DNA of 64,000 nucleotides from Roseovarius sp. MMSF_3350 (lineage in GTDB: Bacteria; Pseudomonadota; Alphaproteobacteria; Rhodobacterales; Rhodobacteraceae): positions 118,899-182,898 of the forward strand of contig NZ_JASHIZ010000007.1 of the NCBI RefSeq assembly GCF_030733425.1, given 5' to 3'. This document shows, one piece after another, positions 62,330 through 64,000 of this stretch. Numbering within the stretch: position 1 is the first letter of the stretch; each line of letters begins with the position of its first letter. A program made the position numbers and the translations under genes. The notes under the pieces are model-generated. The model saw only the letters and a program-made list of their open reading frames with translations. It ran no database searches and was not told the origin of the DNA.

Positions 62330-63388
62330 CTACTCTCCGATGCCGGTAAAGCGGCGGGCGCGCTGGCCGTCGCGCAATTGCGCGGCGCCGGTCTCGACGA
62401 TCTGCGTGCCGTCCTCGGGGCCCTCGCTCATGTAGATGCGGCTGTCCTCGTGCACCTCGATCTCGACGGGGTGTGCCGCAACCTTTCCATTTTCGTACAC
62501 CATCACCGCGGCGTTGCCCTCGGGGTCGAAGATAAGCGCGGTCTCGGGCAGCACGATCCCCGTTTGCTCCGGCCCGGCGACAGCGGTATAGACCGTGACC
62601 GACGCGCCCGGAAAGACGAACGCGCCGGGATCTTCGGTAAAAGCCAGCGTGATCGTATAGGTCTGCCCGGTGGCCGAGGTCTCGGTCTCGAATTCCCGCA
62701 ACGCGAGGTCGTAGCGACGCGGGTCGCCGGGAAGCTCGGCATGGAACGCGATCTCGTCATCGGCCCCGGCCTGCCGAAACAGAACCTCCGGCACCTGGAT
62801 ATCGACCCGGGTTTCCGACACGTCATGCAGCCGGACCACCGGCGTGCCGGCCTGAACCGTCTGGAAATTAGACACCAGCCGCTTGGCGACCAGGGCGTCG
62901 AACGGCGCACGCAGCGTGGCGTGCTCCAGGTCTTCGCGAGCACCGTTCAGCGCGATCTCGGCCAGCCGCAACTGGGTCTGTGCGTCCTCCACCTGCACCT
63001 CGCTCACAGCCTGTCCACGCAGCGATTCCAGCCGATCGGCATCGCGCTGCGCCTTCTCGAAATTGGCCTCTGCCTCGGCCACGGCGCGCCGGTAGCCCGA
63101 CAGGTCCAACTGCGCGATCTCGGCGCCCTCTGGCTTGCGCGCGCCTTCCTCCGCCTCCAGCAACTCAAGCTTGCCCGGCACCTGGAACGCAAGTTCGACC
63201 GTCTGCCGCGCTGCCACCTGACCGAAGAATTGCCGCCGCACAGTGACCGGCTCACGCGACAGCGTCATCAGTTTTACGGGTTTGGGCGGTGCCTCGGCCT
63301 CCTGGACCTGGTCTTGCGCCTGCACGGGGACCGATGTGGCGATCAGCAGGCAGAGCACACAAGAAAGAAATGCGAAGAGGCGGCGCAT
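62330..63388 (-). CDS. RND efflux periplasmic adaptor (membrane fusion protein)
   Basis: A 352-residue adaptor with a Sec signal (MRRLFAFLSCVLCLLIATSVPVQA), then a lipoyl/hairpin core with a coiled coil at about 100-145 (AVAEAEANFEKAQRDADRLE), a beta-barrel (VDIQVPEVLFRQAG) and a C-terminal domain. It links the inner-membrane pump to an outer-membrane channel. It is cotranscribed with the permease. The upstream region is AT-rich with several dyads (63444-63568), likely repressor sites. Confidence 0.9.
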   Translation of the reverse strand: MRRLFAFLSCVLCLLIATSVPVQAQDQVQEAEAPPKPVKLMTLSREPVTVRRQFFGQVAARQTVELAFQVPGKLELLEAEEGARKPEGAEIAQLDLSGYRRAVAEAEANFEKAQRDADRLESLRGQAVSEVQVEDAQTQLRLAEIALNGAREDLEHATLRAPFDALVAKRLVSNFQTVQAGTPVVRLHDVSETRVDIQVPEVLFRQAGADDEIAFHAELPGDPRRYDLALREFETETSATGQTYTITLAFTEDPGAFVFPGASVTVYTAVAGPEQTGIVLPETALIFDPEGNAAVMVYENGKVAAHPVEIEVHEDSRIYMSEGPEDGTQIVETGAAQLRDGQRARRFTGIGE

Positions 63389-63443
63389 GGAAAGGGCTCC
63401 TGGCGAGGGAACGGAAGATTTGGGTGGTCACATAGCGCAGGTG

Positions 63444-63568
63444 AAAACTGAAACCAACAGTTTAGTTTTTTGCACGGCTCGTTTTCTTCAAAAGAAAATG
63501 AACCGAAAACTTACGAGGTTTCCGGCATGGAAAATACGCATTTTCTATCCCGTTCTTTGAACAGAAAA
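63444..63568. promoter_or_regulatory. AT-rich operator-like region upstream of the efflux operon
   Basis: Several inverted repeats cluster here: AAAACT (63444-63449) with AGTTTT (63464-63469); TTTTCTT (63482-63488) with AAGAAAA (63492-63498); TTTTCT (63541-63546) with AGAAAA (63563-63568), enclosing GTTC-TTT-GAAC (63552-63562). The AT bias contrasts sharply with the rest of the window and fits a TetR/MarR-type control region. No such regulator gene is adjacent. Confidence 0.45.
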
Positions 63569-63594
63569 CGGCTCCGGCATCAGTGCCTCAAGGA

Positions 63595-63900
63595 CTATGA
63601 TCGTGACCGCAGATAGGTCTCGGAGGCGTATCCCGTCAGCCCCGGGGCCCGGTCCAGAGCCACCTCGCACCAGCGCGTGCCGCCGACCCGCGCACAGTCG
63701 CGCACCCGTACGAGCGTACCATTGGGCAGCCCCACGCGGGTTTCGAATCCCAGACCCGGCCCGCCGCGGAGCTTCAGCATGTCGCCGTCTTCAACGCCGT
63801 ACACCTCATAGATATCGGACGTGAACGCGGTCACTGGGCTCGTGTCGGAGCAGGCAGCGAGCATGCCAAGAGCGGCAAGGATCGAAACGGGTTTGCGCAT
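63595..63900 (-). CDS. SH3-domain lipoprotein
   Basis: A 101-residue protein with a lipoprotein signal (MRKPVSILAALGMLAACSDT; lipobox LAAC, Cys17) and a bacterial SH3b-like domain (about 32-98, LKLRGGPGLGFETRVGLPNG). SH3b domains often bind cell-wall peptides. ATG 63900 follows GAGAGG. It precedes the efflux adaptor gene in the same direction but is separated by the AT-rich region, so it is probably its own transcript. Confidence 0.75.
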   Translation of the reverse strand: MRKPVSILAALGMLAACSDTSPVTAFTSDIYEVYGVEDGDMLKLRGGPGLGFETRVGLPNGTLVRVRDCARVGGTRWCEVALDRAPGLTGYASETYLRSRS

Positions 63901-64000
63901 GGTGCCTCTCATTCGGGTCGTTCTGGTAGGCCCGGAGGGACGTAAACCGGGCAAGCTATGATATTGCAATCAGGCGGTTTTTTCGGATTGTGGACCCGTT

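Noticed and set aside
60304..62349. Long plus-strand open frame opposite the RND permease
   Set aside because: Composition is histidine/arginine/glutamine-rich with no domain, typical of antisense reading of a GC-rich gene.

Overview
The window is GC-rich and densely packed, with many ATGA/TGATG gene overlaps. It reads as chromosome from an alphaproteobacterium of the Rhodobacterales/Roseobacter type. Signs of this are the NasT/NasS-controlled nitrate assimilation operon, TRAP and Pot-type transporters, a GTTC-N7-GTTC LexA box, ECF-type promoters, and the glycosyl-3-phosphoglycerate solute genes. I see no phage, IS element, integrase or CRISPR array. One tRNA gene (Asn-GTT) is present.

Layout. 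1-1742: compatible-solute synthase (cut by the left edge) and its phosphatase. 1911-4025: an FAD/NAD(P)-binding protein and a small secreted protein, closed by a clear terminator. 4156-7087: aldehyde dehydrogenase-catalase operon behind a GGAAC-N17-GTT promoter. 7222-9964: LexA-boxed pair encoding a DNA-repair-linked radical SAM protein and a UdgX-type uracil-DNA binding protein. 10124-25299: a complete nitrate assimilation unit: nasT-nasS regulators, a leader RNA with an ANTAR-type hairpin and a terminator, the nrtA-nrtB-nrtCD transporter, a GAF protein, nirB, nirD, nasA, a TrpD-like protein and cysG. 25446-34160: an RpiR regulator divergent from an amidohydrolase, a TRAP transporter, a glutamine synthetase-like ligase, an aldehyde dehydrogenase and an iron alcohol dehydrogenase. 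Together these look like a gamma-glutamylated amino-alcohol pathway. 34246-38235: PotDABC-type ABC importer behind a dyad operator.

38321-52130 is a stress-flavoured block. It holds an epimerase-SPW-VKOR fusion protein, small proteins with an APC permease, a PaoABC-like molybdenum aldehyde oxidoreductase, Ku and LigD for end joining, an SDR and a DUF421 membrane protein. Several of these transcription units start behind the same GGAAC-N17-GTT motif seen before the catalase operon, so they may form one stress regulon.

52164-56555 is the most unusual part. An ECF sigma/anti-sigma pair is divergent from an operon of a Tat-signal subtilisin, a 97-residue Gly/Ser/Arg-rich peptide with the same leader as the subtilisin, and an HPr-kinase-like protein fused to a PqqD-like (RiPP recognition) domain. 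Both directions carry a matching GGAATAA...CGTTCT promoter. I suggest a sigma-controlled peptide modification and export system.

56833-63900: tRNA-Asn, an MBL-fold hydrolase, an EnvZ-type histidine kinase without a nearby regulator, an RND efflux pump with its adaptor behind an AT-rich operator-like region, and an SH3 lipoprotein.
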